In this document: one piece after another, positions 33,952-44,596 of the stretch
How the letters are laid out: each line of letters opens with the position of its first letter
Numbering within the stretch: the first letter of the stretch is position 1
Assembly (NCBI GenBank): GCA_033283175.1
Contig: JAWMQM010000001.1
Location: 806,001 to 870,000, forward strand
Direction: 5' to 3'
DNA length: 64,000 nucleotides
Source: Pseudomaricurvus sp033283175
Lineage (GTDB): Bacteria; Pseudomonadota; Gammaproteobacteria; Pseudomonadales; Cellvibrionaceae
Notes under the pieces: generated by a model
Told to the model about the DNA's origin: nothing
The model's input: the letters and a program-made list of their open reading frames with translations, nothing else
The model's database searches: none
Made by a program: the position numbers and the translations under genes

Positions 33952-34518
33952 ATGAACGCCACCCCCAAGCGCCGCAACGCCGAACAGACCAAGGCCCGCA
34001 TTCTGGCGGCCGCCCAAAAGGCCTTTGCCGAGGTGGGTTACGCCCGTGCCGGCATCCGTGACATCGCCGAAGCCGCGGATATCAGCTCACCCATGCTGCT
34101 GCGCTACTTCGGCTCCAAGGCGGGGCTGTTCGAAGCGGCGCTTACCGACGCTGTCAGCCTGGAAGGGGTGATGGAGGGGGACAGGAGAGATATAGGCAAA
34201 CGGCTGGTGGCGCTGTTCAACGACCCGCAGCGGGAGATTACCCCGCCGGCCATTATCGCGTTGTCGGCTGGCGACCCCGATGCCCGGGGCATCACCGCCC
34301 GGGTCACCGAAGAACATGTGATTGGCCCATTTGCCCGCTGGCTGGGAGGCCCAGGGGCCGAAGCCCGGGCCACGGAGATTTTTATGCTGGCCACCAGCTT
34401 CGTGATCTACTCCCGGCAGCTGCCGATTATCAGCAACAACCCGGCACGGGAGAACGATATCTCCACCTGGCTGGCACAGTCGATTCAGGCAATTGTGGAC
34501 GAGGGTGGCATCAGCTGA
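33952..34518 (+). CDS. TetR/AcrR-family transcriptional regulator
   Basis: 188 residues. The N-terminal helix-turn-helix reads TKARILAAAQKAFAEVGYARAGIRDIAEAADISSPMLLRYFGSK, with the family's YF.SK ending. The remainder is an all-helical ligand domain like the TetR C-terminal group seen with actinobacterial regulators. It is divergent from the hydrolase gene and probably controls it and itself through the dyad at 33856-33877. Confidence 0.9.
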   Translation: MNATPKRRNAEQTKARILAAAQKAFAEVGYARAGIRDIAEAADISSPMLLRYFGSKAGLFEAALTDAVSLEGVMEGDRRDIGKRLVALFNDPQREITPPAIIALSAGDPDARGITARVTEEHVIGPFARWLGGPGAEARATEIFMLATSFVIYSRQLPIISNNPARENDISTWLAQSIQAIVDEGGIS

Positions 34519-34525
34519 CCCGGCT

Positions 34526-34867
34526 TCAAACTCCCAGGGTCAGTAACAAACCCACACACCCCAGCAGCGCAAGGGTCGACACCCCCAGGGATAAAAACAA
34601 CAGACGGCGAAACAGCTCCACCTGCTTACGGGCTTCGCTCGCAGCCACCTCGGCCGCCTCCATGGTGATCTGCAGCTTCTCTGCCAGGGTATGAATAGAC
34701 TGCGCGTTCTGGGTCGCAGCCGCCTGCAACTCCTCGATTTGCTGCACCACCACCGGATCGGTTTTGACATCCTCCTTCCGCGATGTGAACGCCGGAATCG
34801 CCACCGATGCGATCTGTGCCACATAGGGCGCCAGTGCCTTGATGATGGGTAATGCCTGAACTGCCAT
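34526..34867 (-). CDS. Small coiled-coil protein with C-terminal membrane anchor
   Basis: 113 residues. A hydrophobic N-terminal stretch, then a helical region (about 35-85, EELQAAATQNAQSIHTLAEKLQITMEAAEVAASEARKQ pattern of coiled-coil heptads), then a TM helix LFLSLGVSTLALLGCVGLLLTL at the very end. AGGGGAGATCT precedes the ATG, which supports it being real. It converges on the TetR gene. Function unknown. Confidence 0.7.
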   Translation of the reverse strand: MAVQALPIIKALAPYVAQIASVAIPAFTSRKEDVKTDPVVVQQIEELQAAATQNAQSIHTLAEKLQITMEAAEVAASEARKQVELFRRLLFLSLGVSTLALLGCVGLLLTLGV

Positions 34868-35149
34868 AGATCTCCCCTTAAGCTCTCAGCCTTTACGGTT
34901 TTGTGGCCTGCCATCACACGTCGGCCACGGCCCTGATTATGGCGCTGATAGTAACAGATCGCCGCAGCTCGCATGGGAGCGGTAAGCACAGTCACGGCGG
35001 GACCTGTCGCCAGATTCAACAGTGCAAAGAAAAAACTGTGACACCTTTTATGCCTGTGACTTCCATAGGTAGAATGAGGTGGCCTTTTCGGCTACACAGG
35101 AACGTGACCGAGCCACCCGCCACGCTCGCAACAACGGAATGACCATCCC

Positions 35150-36028
35150 ATGACAACCCCTCTGCAACAGGCTTGTGCGCGTCCGGGCAAACTTCAACCG
35201 CTTTTGCTGAAGCGCGGCGGCCTCCTGCTGGCGCTGCTGGGTTACAGCAGCCTCCTGTTTGCTGCCAGTCCCCCCAAAGCCACCCGCGACGCTACCGCCC
35301 TGGCGCAGTCCGTCTACGATCGCCCCGCCGGCGAGGATCATGCGGCCCGCGTAGTGATGTTGCTGGAGAGCAAAGGCAAGGTGGATAAACAGCGTCTGCT
35401 CTACAGCTACGGCGTTGACCGCGGCAACGGTGAGCGGGGTGTGCTGATGCGCTTTATCGAACCCAATGATATTGCCGGCACCGGCCTGCTGACCATGGAT
35501 CATAGGGGTGACGATTCCGACCAGTGGCTCTACCTGCCCTCCCTCGGCAAGGTGCGGCGCATCGCCTCCAGCCGCAAGGGTGGCCGCTTTGTCGGCTCCG
35601 ATTTCTTCTACGAGGACCTGGGCGACCGGGAGGTGGATATGGACACCCACCGTATCATCGGTAAAGACAAGGTGGGCGGTGTGCCCTGCACCCTGCTGGA
35701 GAGCATTCCGGTAAAGAAATCCAATTCGGTCTACAGCAAACGGGTGAGCTGCATCCATGAACAGCTGCTGCTGGCCCTGCGGGTGGACTTCTACATCCGC
35801 GGCAAGAGCCCGAGCAAACGCCTGCAGGCGAGCAAGATCCGCAAGGTGCAGGGTTACTGGACCGTCTACGAAAGTGCCATGCAGGACCTGAAAAAGGATA
35901 CCCGCACGCGCCTGATTACCACCGACATCGTCTACGACCAGGGATTGCCCGATACACTCTTCACCCAGCGCGGTCTGGCAGACGAGAGCCGGGAGCTGCC
36001 CTACCGCCCCAAAGGCCAGAACCCCTGA
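35150..36028 (+). CDS. LolA-like outer-membrane lipoprotein-sorting protein
   Basis: 292 residues. A hydrophobic signal segment (RGGLLLALLGYSSLLFAAS) is followed by the LolA_like fold: VMLLESKGKVDKQRLLYSYGVDRGNGERGVLMRFIEPNDIAGTGLL, then SDQWLYLPSLGKVRRIASSRKGGRFVGSDFFYEDL and a C-terminal TTDIVYDQGLPDTLFTQR. These proteins accompany MMPL/RND exporters and may carry a lipid across the periplasm. The next two genes are an outer-membrane barrel and an MMPL transporter, so it is probably the periplasmic part of one export machine. Confidence 0.85.
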   Translation: MTTPLQQACARPGKLQPLLLKRGGLLLALLGYSSLLFAASPPKATRDATALAQSVYDRPAGEDHAARVVMLLESKGKVDKQRLLYSYGVDRGNGERGVLMRFIEPNDIAGTGLLTMDHRGDDSDQWLYLPSLGKVRRIASSRKGGRFVGSDFFYEDLGDREVDMDTHRIIGKDKVGGVPCTLLESIPVKKSNSVYSKRVSCIHEQLLLALRVDFYIRGKSPSKRLQASKIRKVQGYWTVYESAMQDLKKDTRTRLITTDIVYDQGLPDTLFTQRGLADESRELPYRPKGQNP

Positions 36029-36096
36029 ACGGCGCCAGACCCCCTGAGCCAACAACTCCACGACCCATACATAACAACAACTACCCAGGACCTGAG

Positions 36097-37557
36097 ATGA
36101 CTGAAATACACACACGCTGGCTACCCGCCCTGCTCCTCACCCTGGCCCTGCCAGCCGCCCCCCACGGCCAGGCCCAGGACCTGCTTATCATCGACGAAGG
36201 CAGCGACGACGCATCGCTGACCATAGAAGACAGCAGCGACAGCCTGATCATTGACGACGGCAGCGGCAACCTTATCAGCGACGAAGCACCGGCACCGCGC
36301 CGTGACAACAACCAGACCGCCTCAGCCCAGACCAGCGACAACGGCCTCAGTTTCAAGCTGGACCCCATTCGCCTTGAAGCCGGTGTTTTCGACACCGACA
36401 GCACCGCTGACTACCAGGGCTACGCCCACATCACCGCCATCCTCAATTGGCAGGGCGGCCCCTGGGAGCTGCAGGCCGCTGCACGGGTTGATGCCTTCGA
36501 GGAGGAGCCCGCCAACAACAACCAATCCCCCGCGCGGGGTGAATGGAACGATGCCGACCTCGACTATGACGAGACGTTTGTGCGCTACAAGGGGGAGAGC
36601 GGCATACTGACCCTGGGTGCCCAACGGGTGCTCTGGGGCCGCATTGACGAAGTACCGCCGTCGGACAAGCTCAGCACCCAGGACCTGCGCCGCGGCCTGC
36701 TGGATGATCTGGAAGACCGCCGCCTCGCCTCCGCCGCCGTGCGCTACGAGCACTTTATTGCCAACGGCAAACTGGACCTGCTCTACCTGCCACGCTTCCG
36801 CGAATCGGAACTGCCGGGACAGGACAGCGTCTGGTACCCGATCAACCGCCGCGAAGGCACCATTCTCGGGCTCGATACCACCGCGCAGGCGGAGTTTGTA
36901 ATCCGCAACGCCCCAATCAGTGAAAAGGCCCCCGACACCGACGGAGGCGGCGGCCTGCGCTTCAGCCAGTTGGGTGACGGTTTTGACTATGCCGTCACCC
37001 TGCAGCGGGGTGTGGGCACCCAGCCCTACTTCTCTTTCAACCCGGCCAGCGGCCGCATAGAAGCCCGCTACCTGCGCTCCACCACAGTGGGCGCCGATGC
37101 CGGCTTTGAAGCCCTCGGCGGCACCCTCAAACTGGAAGCGGCCTGGAACAGCGACACTCCGGTCACCCGCAGCGATGGCCGCTTCGACAGTGTGGAAAGC
37201 GTGGCCTGGGGTGTGGCACTGGAACTCTTTCCCGGCGATGGCGATGCCCGGGTCAACCTGCAGGTGACTGGCAATCAGTTGCTGGGTGCTCCCTCAGTGA
37301 TGGACCGGGACGAGATGGTCTCCCTCAATGGCTCTCTGGAGATCCCATTTGCCAACAACCAGTGGCGCGCCCGCCTGCGCTTTAACGCCGGCCTGGATAA
37401 AGAGGATCTGTACATCAACCCGGAACTGACCTATACCGGCCTGAGGAATCAGGAAATTTACCTCGAGGCGCACGCCTTTGACGGTGAGAAAGGCAGTGTG
37501 GGCGGTTTTTACGAGGAGGACTCCCTGCTGACCCTGGGCTGGCGCGCCAGCCTCTGA
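36097..37557 (+). CDS. Outer-membrane beta-barrel protein of the export cluster
   Basis: 486 residues. Signal peptide to about QAQA (residue 26), then an acidic stretch with three variants of a (D/S)LxI(D/E)D(G/S)S motif (residues about 29-60), then a long region of alternating strands (AAILNWQGGPWELQAAARVD, YKGESGILTLGAQRVLWGRIDEVPPSDKLS) ending in LLTLGWRASL. This resembles DUF1302-type barrels encoded with MMPL transporters. It would give the outer-membrane channel or receptor for the substrate of the trio. AGGACCTGAG precedes the ATG. Confidence 0.75.
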   Translation: MTEIHTRWLPALLLTLALPAAPHGQAQDLLIIDEGSDDASLTIEDSSDSLIIDDGSGNLISDEAPAPRRDNNQTASAQTSDNGLSFKLDPIRLEAGVFDTDSTADYQGYAHITAILNWQGGPWELQAAARVDAFEEEPANNNQSPARGEWNDADLDYDETFVRYKGESGILTLGAQRVLWGRIDEVPPSDKLSTQDLRRGLLDDLEDRRLASAAVRYEHFIANGKLDLLYLPRFRESELPGQDSVWYPINRREGTILGLDTTAQAEFVIRNAPISEKAPDTDGGGGLRFSQLGDGFDYAVTLQRGVGTQPYFSFNPASGRIEARYLRSTTVGADAGFEALGGTLKLEAAWNSDTPVTRSDGRFDSVESVAWGVALELFPGDGDARVNLQVTGNQLLGAPSVMDRDEMVSLNGSLEIPFANNQWRARLRFNAGLDKEDLYINPELTYTGLRNQEIYLEAHAFDGEKGSVGGFYEEDSLLTLGWRASL

Positions 37558-37565
37558 CCCTGACC

Positions 37566-37583
37566 AGCCCCGGCAACGGGGCT
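37566..37583 (+). other. Short hairpin between barrel and transporter genes
   Basis: AGCCCCG stem with a stable GCAA tetraloop, 8 bp after the barrel stop. No T-run; it may adjust mRNA stability or read-through. Confidence 0.4.
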
Positions 37584-37629
37584 CACCTGTCACCCCCACA
37601 CAGCCGAGGATCACCCCATCAGCAGCACT

Positions 37630-40305
37630 ATGGATGCACCCCGCTCAGCGCGCCCGCTGCCGGACAAACCGGGGGAACCCCGTGCCCTACTGGACGACGG
37701 CATATTTGTGCAGGTCAACAGCGCCTTCCTTGAGCGGCTCGGCTACCCCAGCGGCAGCGACCTGCTGGCTTCCAACCTGCTGGACCACGCCATCGGTCTC
37801 GACAAGGAGGAGCTGAGCCTGCTGCTGAAGCAGGGCCAGCGCACCGCGGCGGACAGCAAGTCCCTGCCCAGCCTCAATGTCACCCTGCGCACCGCCAGCG
37901 GCGACCCGTTGCAGGCCGAATTGCACGCCTGCCACAACCGCTATGATGGGGAGGAGGTGGTGGAGATACACCTGGTCTCCGCCGTGGACCGCCAACTGGG
38001 CAAGCGATTGCGCAACCTGCCCTGGAGCACCTACGCCTGCCTGCTGCTGTTGCTGGCCATCTCCGCATTACCCAACGCCATACTGCCCCGGCTCAATATC
38101 AACAACGCCCCCGCCACCTACCTGCCGGAGGACTCCCCCAGCCGGATATTCAACGATCAGGTACGGGAGATATTTCCCAGCGACGAAGTGGTGATCCTGC
38201 TGTTTGAGGGAGTGGCACTCTACTCCGACGGTTTCCTGCAGGCCTATGACTCCCTGGCACAGGAGATTGGCGAACTGGAGGCGGTGGAGGAGGTAGTCGC
38301 CGTCACCAGCCAGGATCACATTGAGGGCACGGAAGATGGATTCCTGGTCACACCGCTGTTTGACCTGGAGACCCTGGACGAAACCCGCCCCCGGGAGCGA
38401 CTGGCCCGCGCCCTGGAGGACCGCTTTGCCAATGGCACCATGTTGGCGGCAGACGGCTCCGCCCTGGCCATGGTGATTATTCCCACGGCGCTGGACAGCA
38501 GCCTGCTCAACATGCAGCTGGAAGAGGCTATTCTCGAGCGGGTCAAACAGCAGCGGCTGCAGGGCTACCTGACGGCGGTGAGTGGTGAAATCGCCACCGA
38601 CGTGGCACAGATCCGCATGATCCTGCACGACAATATGATCTTTATCCCGCTGGTCACCGGCCTCGGCCTGCTGCTCACCTGGGTACTGTTCCGGCGCCTG
38701 CTGGCGGTGATCATCACCGGCGCAGTCACCGGCGCGGTGGTCAACAGCACCATGGCGCTCTACGTGCTGTTTGACCAGCCCTTCAACTCCATCTCCAGCA
38801 TCCTGCCGCCGCTGCTCTCTGCCCTCACCATGGCGGTGCTGATCCACATCTACAACACTCTCGCCGGCGCCTCACAGCGCGGCCTGCAGGGGCGCGAACG
38901 GGTGCGCAGTGCCATGCAGGAGGTGAGCCGGCCGGCACTCTACAGCACCCTCACTACCGCCATTGGCCTGGCGTCCCTGGGGTTGAGCACCATCCCCCCC
39001 ATTCGCACGTTTGGCCTCACCGCCGCCCTTGGCGTCTGCCTTATCTACCTGGTGGCCATCCACCTGCTGCCACCCATCCTCACCTACTTTGACCGCCAGC
39101 CCTGGCCCCGCCGGCGCAGCGGCCTGCAGTTCCTGGATACGCTGGTGAGCGCCATGATGCGCCTTGGCGTGCGCCGCCCGCTGCTGGTCATCGGTGTCAT
39201 CTCGGTCACCGTACTGGTCACCGCGCCGCTGATGCTGCGCATCAAGGCAGAGACCAACCTGCTGGAGTTTTTCCCCCAGCAGCACCCCATCCGGGTCGAC
39301 ACCAACCACATTGAAGAGAAGCTCTCCGGCACCCTGCCGCTGGAGATCGTCTTCAGCAGCGACGACCCAGAGCGCCTGCTGCAACCCACCACCCTGCGCC
39401 ACATGCGTAAGTTGCAACAGGCGCTGGAGCAGAACCCGGCCGTGGACAAGACCCTGTCGGTGGCGGAATTTATCGAGGAGATGAACTGGGGCTTCAACGC
39501 CGAGGATCCCGCCAAGCGCACCATCCCCGACGATCCCAACCTGATCAGCCAGTACCTGCTGGTGTATGACGGCGAGGACCTGTTCGACTTCCTCGACAGC
39601 AACTACCGGACCACCCGCCTCACCATCAGTGCCAATGTCCACGGCGCACAGGAGATTCGCACCCTGATCAACGACACCCGCCAACTGGTGGAAGCGGACT
39701 GGGTACTGAACGGTGAGGGCATCGAGTGGGAGATCAGTGGTGCCGGTCGCCTGTTTGCCGACCTGGAAGGGCTGCTGATCAGCAGCCAGATCAAGAGCCT
39801 CAGTGGCGCCCTGTTGCTGATTTTTGTGCTGCTGCTGGTCTCCTGGCGCTCCCTGCGCGACGCCGCCCTCTGCATGATCCCCAACCTGTCTCCCATTGTG
39901 CTGATCTTTATCGTCATGGGCCTGCTGCGTATCGACCTGGATATCGCCACCACCATGATTGCCAGCGTGGCAGTGGGCATCGCCATCGACGACACCATCC
40001 ACATCTATCACGGCTTTATTCATCGGGTGCGCAAGGGTGTCGCGCCGGCTGTGGCTCTGGCACGCACCTACCGCCAGGCCGGTCGTGCAGTGATGACCAC
40101 CACCGTCATCCTCTGCAGCCAGTTCCTGATACTGCTCACCAGCTCCTTTGTGCCCATGGGGTATTTCGGCCTGCTCACCAGCATCGGCCTGCTGGCGGCG
40201 CTGGTGTTTGACCTGCTGTTGCTGCCGGCCATTCTGATGCTGGCGTTTCGCCCCAAAGCACCGTCCTCAACCACCGTTGTGGAAACAAGCTCCGCGCGCC
40301 AATAA
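37630..40305 (+). CDS. MMPL/RND-family transporter with PAS-like N-terminus
   Basis: 891 residues. After about 138 N-terminal residues comes an MMPL/HpnN-type exporter: first TM near STYACLLLLLAISALPNAIL, a periplasmic loop beginning NNAPATYLPEDSP, a sterol-sensing-like block of five helices, a second TM and loop (AETNLLEFFPQQHPI), and a second block with ASVAVGIAIDDTIHIYHGF. The N-terminus (DGIFVQVNSAFLERLGYPS ... LRTASGDPLQAEL ... DGEEVVEIHLV) follows the PAS domain pattern and would be cytoplasmic. With the LolA-like and barrel genes it probably exports a lipid. The ATG has only a distant GAGGAT, so the N-terminus deserves care, but the PAS-like part is well inside the frame. Confidence 0.88.
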   Translation: MDAPRSARPLPDKPGEPRALLDDGIFVQVNSAFLERLGYPSGSDLLASNLLDHAIGLDKEELSLLLKQGQRTAADSKSLPSLNVTLRTASGDPLQAELHACHNRYDGEEVVEIHLVSAVDRQLGKRLRNLPWSTYACLLLLLAISALPNAILPRLNINNAPATYLPEDSPSRIFNDQVREIFPSDEVVILLFEGVALYSDGFLQAYDSLAQEIGELEAVEEVVAVTSQDHIEGTEDGFLVTPLFDLETLDETRPRERLARALEDRFANGTMLAADGSALAMVIIPTALDSSLLNMQLEEAILERVKQQRLQGYLTAVSGEIATDVAQIRMILHDNMIFIPLVTGLGLLLTWVLFRRLLAVIITGAVTGAVVNSTMALYVLFDQPFNSISSILPPLLSALTMAVLIHIYNTLAGASQRGLQGRERVRSAMQEVSRPALYSTLTTAIGLASLGLSTIPPIRTFGLTAALGVCLIYLVAIHLLPPILTYFDRQPWPRRRSGLQFLDTLVSAMMRLGVRRPLLVIGVISVTVLVTAPLMLRIKAETNLLEFFPQQHPIRVDTNHIEEKLSGTLPLEIVFSSDDPERLLQPTTLRHMRKLQQALEQNPAVDKTLSVAEFIEEMNWGFNAEDPAKRTIPDDPNLISQYLLVYDGEDLFDFLDSNYRTTRLTISANVHGAQEIRTLINDTRQLVEADWVLNGEGIEWEISGAGRLFADLEGLLISSQIKSLSGALLLIFVLLLVSWRSLRDAALCMIPNLSPIVLIFIVMGLLRIDLDIATTMIASVAVGIAIDDTIHIYHGFIHRVRKGVAPAVALARTYRQAGRAVMTTTVILCSQFLILLTSSFVPMGYFGLLTSIGLLAALVFDLLLLPAILMLAFRPKAPSSTTVVETSSARQ

Positions 40306-40340
40306 CCGGGTAGAGAGGCCAGCAGGCCAGGCTGAGAGCT

Positions 40341-40470
40341 TCGCCCGCAGGAGCGGGCTCCTGCACAAGCATGTGCCCCGGCGGAGCAGAGGGCGTATTC
40401 CACACCAATATGCGCCCCGACAGTCAGGTCGGGCTGGATGAGTGTAGGAGCCCAGTCCCCTGGGCGATCC
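40341..40470. repeat. REP-type pair
   Basis: TCGCCCGCAGGAGCGGGCTCCTGC at left (about 40341-40364) and an inverted GTAGGAGCCCAGTCCCCTGGGCGATC at right (40444-40469), members of the same family as at 1369 and 3824. It lies between the convergent transporter and NYN genes. Confidence 0.7.
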
Positions 40471-40492
40471 CTGCGGCAGCGAGAAGCGACAA

Positions 40493-41221
40493 CTACTTGC
40501 GAGAGTCCTTCAGGTACATGGTTTTGCCTCGCATCGTCATCTCAAACAACTCCGTCGCCCGGATCAAATCGCTGAGCTTTTTGAAGCCATAGTTGATTGT
40601 GGAAAACGAACTGTTGTTGGAGATGTAGTTGGCCACTTTGCTCATATGCGCCCACCCATCATCCCCGGAGGTCTGCTCAACAGCGGTCCGCAACAGCCGC
40701 ACCAGAGCCTGATCCTGACGCAACTCGTTTCGACTTTTCTTTTTGGCAGTATCAGGATCTGCCACATCGCCCTCATCGGCCCGCGGCTCAACCAGGTTTT
40801 CGGTGTAAATAAACGTCGAACAGGCATCCACAAACGGCTTCGGGGTTTTCTTTTCGCCAAAACCAAACACCGGCAAGCCGCTTTCCAGAATGCGCAACAC
40901 CAGCGGCGTAAAGTCGCTGTCGCTGGTCATCAGGGCAAACGCATCCACATTGCCGCTGTACAACAGGTCCATGGCGTCGATGATCATGGCGGCATCGGTG
41001 GCGTTCTTGCCCTTGGTGTAGGCAAACTGCTGTACCGGGCGGATGGCATTGGGGTGCAAGCGCTCCCGCCAGCCACTCAGCGACGGGTTGTTCCAGTCGC
41101 CGTGCGCATGACGCACGTTGACCATGCCGTACTTGGCCAACTCCTCCAGCACACCGGCCACCGAGTTGTGGCTGACGTTGTCGCAATCGATAAGCAACGC
41201 AATGCGTTTTCTGTCCGACAT
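40493..41221 (-). CDS. NYN-domain ribonuclease-like protein with OST-HTH domain
   Basis: 242 residues. Residues about 5-155 form a NYN (PIN-like, LabA/DUF88) nuclease: acidic residues in LLIDCDN (D12, D14), TDAAMIIDAMDLL and MTSDSDFTPLVL are the expected metal ligands. Residues about 175-242 (ALVRLLRTAVEQTSGDDGWAHMSKVANYISNNSSFSTINYG) match the OST-HTH/LOTUS RNA-binding domain. Together they suggest an RNA-processing or -decay enzyme. ATG 41221 begins the conserved part; an extension to 41293 is unlikely. It is divergent from an RNA helicase gene, a suggestive neighbour. Confidence 0.88.
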   Translation of the reverse strand: MSDRKRIALLIDCDNVSHNSVAGVLEELAKYGMVNVRHAHGDWNNPSLSGWRERLHPNAIRPVQQFAYTKGKNATDAAMIIDAMDLLYSGNVDAFALMTSDSDFTPLVLRILESGLPVFGFGEKKTPKPFVDACSTFIYTENLVEPRADEGDVADPDTAKKKSRNELRQDQALVRLLRTAVEQTSGDDGWAHMSKVANYISNNSSFSTINYGFKKLSDLIRATELFEMTMRGKTMYLKDSRK

Positions 41222-41424
41222 CTTCGCGGGTTCCTTCCGGGTTAATCCTGATTCGGGGCCACCATCATCACACACTTTTCGCCCGCACCCCATCCCGGAC
41301 GCCGCCTGCAGCGCGGCCCGGCTCCGGCCTTATAACCAAAAAACCAATGAAGCCCGACCGCCAATGCGGTAAGCTTGCCGCCCTTCTGCGGTCCGCCCGC
41401 CTGTTTTGATACCCGGATACCCCC

Positions 41425-42813
<1,389 letters not shown>

Positions 42814-42928
42814 GTCTGTTGGACGACGAAGTGGCGGCGCGAGCAGCAACAGCGTCCGCCACATTTCACCACTCGCGTTAGCTGCACGGGGGACAGGCTG
42901 ACAGCAACCTACAACAGCCGGCCAGCTG

Positions 42929-43306
42929 TCAGGGTAGCGGGCTGCTCTCCCACAGCATCGCCGTGCCCGCCACCAGGGCCAGAAAACAGAGCACCCAGAG
43001 AATCACCGGGCCAGCGGCCCCCTTCACTTCACACCCCCAGAAGCGAAACTCAATCGGATCGCGGGCAAACACATCCAGCACCGCCACCACCGAAAACGCC
43101 GAGATGGCGGAGATGGCAATACCAATGGTGCCGCTCGGGTGTTCCAGCACCATCTGCAGGAACCAACTGTCGGGCACCAGCGCCGGGAACAGGGCGCTGC
43201 ACACCAGAAACAGAAAAAAGAAGCCGGTCCACAAGGCGGTACCAATCACCACCCCCAGGGTGGCGTACTGTTTCAGGCGGCTGTTCTGGTCGCCGGATTC
43301 ACTCAT
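42929..43306 (-). CDS. Small membrane protein
   Basis: About 125 residues with three membrane segments: LGVVIGTALWTGFFFLFLVCSALF, TIGIAISAISAFSVVAVLDVF and GPVILWVLCFLALVAGTAML. A soluble N-terminus (SESGDQNSRLKQYA) precedes them. GGAG lies 10 nt before this ATG and 4 nt before another at 43312, so either could start it. No family recognised. It lies 50 bp past the methyltransferase gene and may be cotranscribed. Confidence 0.65.
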   Translation of the reverse strand: MSESGDQNSRLKQYATLGVVIGTALWTGFFFLFLVCSALFPALVPDSWFLQMVLEHPSGTIGIAISAISAFSVVAVLDVFARDPIEFRFWGCEVKGAAGPVILWVLCFLALVAGTAMLWESSPLP

Positions 43307-43356
43307 GGGCATAGCACTCCATTGCCAACATTCACCTTCCTCTCGGTAACCAGCCC

Positions 43357-44160
43357 TCAATGCACCGTGGCCGTCACAATGTGCGCCGGAACCTGGAATA
43401 CCATGTGGCCGTGATCATCGCGATACTCAGCCAACGCCATCTGCGCCTCACCCAGGATCGACACTATTTGCGGCTCCGACAGGCGAACCCCCATCACCGG
43501 CAGCCAGCCGCGCAAGTCCGCCTCAACCATGGTGCGAATATCCGGGAAGTGGGCGCTGCCGGGAATCGTGGTCAAACTTTCCACCGCTAGCGGCGATGCC
43601 TCAATCAGATCCATCAATCGGTCGCGGTCACCAAGACAGAAGGGCGCACTCAAGGCCGCAGCGGCCTCTTCGCCGGCAAGGTGACGCAGTATATCCACCA
43701 GCACCGCGTAGGCCTGCATATGCTCCAGCTGATCCCACACTGCCAGTGCCAGCTTGCCTCCGGGGCGCAGCTCCCTCGCCATCTCCCGCAACGCCTGCGG
43801 ACGGTCTGAAAAAAACATCAGCCCAAACTGACACAGCAGCGCATCAAAACCATGATCGGCAAAGGGTATGGCTTCCGCGACGCCTTCGCGCCAGTGACAA
43901 TGTGGCTCCAGCTCACGGGCTACCGCCAGCATACCCCGCCCCGGGTCCACACCGGCCACATAGCCACTGAAGCCCACCCTGGCCATGGCGGCACGCGCCA
44001 GCACCCCGGTGCCGCAAGCCACATCCAGTACCCGTTCACCAGTGCCCACTTCAGCCGCATCCAGCATCCGCTGACACCACTGCCCGAACAGTGCCGGCAC
44101 GTGCAAACTCTCGTAGGCACGGGCGCCGGCGATCTCTTGCTCAGTCACAGACTCATGCAT
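43357..44160 (-). CDS. Class I SAM-dependent methyltransferase
   Basis: 267 residues. VLDVACGTGVLARAA is motif I for SAM binding, AGVDPGRGMLAVA motif post-I, FDALLCQFGLMFF motif II, and LRPGGKLALAVW motif III. It belongs to the UbiE/Methyltransf_11-like group; the acceptor is unknown. ATG 44160 follows AGGAGGGAGGTTAGC, a strong site; the frame's longer N-terminus is not used. Confidence 0.9.
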   Translation of the reverse strand: MHESVTEQEIAGARAYESLHVPALFGQWCQRMLDAAEVGTGERVLDVACGTGVLARAAMARVGFSGYVAGVDPGRGMLAVARELEPHCHWREGVAEAIPFADHGFDALLCQFGLMFFSDRPQALREMARELRPGGKLALAVWDQLEHMQAYAVLVDILRHLAGEEAAAALSAPFCLGDRDRLMDLIEASPLAVESLTTIPGSAHFPDIRTMVEADLRGWLPVMGVRLSEPQIVSILGEAQMALAEYRDDHGHMVFQVPAHIVTATVH

Positions 44161-44596
44161 GCTAACCTCCCTCCTGCGGTACCCACGCAACGGGATACAC
44201 CCCGGATCATCGGTTTGACACCCTTGGTACCGTTGCAACTCCCGAGCGGGAGAGGCAACAGGGGCTGTACCTCCAAGTATATGCCCCCGCCAGAAAAACG
44301 GCTGCACGCGGCGCAGAGAACCGGGCGCAAGCCAGTCCAGCCAGCACTGGCAGCAATATCACCGACATCTGTTTATAGCCTGTTGGGAATATGAGCACTT
44401 GCCCACGCCCCGAGCGCCCTCGCCATCCCGGCCATCGCAGTCACAAGGCCGCAGACACCACCCCGCTGCCAATAGCAGCTTGCTGCTCAACCATCCGTCA
44501 GGCATATTGATTTCAGGAGCCGTCAGCAGGACGTTGATTGCACCCCGCTCATCCGCAGCGCAACAGCGTAATCCGCCCGACTGATATGGACTTCCT
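44161..44596. other. Gene-free divergent intergenic region
   Basis: About 435 bp between the divergent methyltransferase and the FGE-like protein gene. No gene with a ribosome binding site is visible and no strong promoter stands out. Confidence 0.5.

Noticed and set aside
35048..36115. 355-codon minus-strand open frame
   Set aside because: Antisense to the LolA-like gene; no family features.
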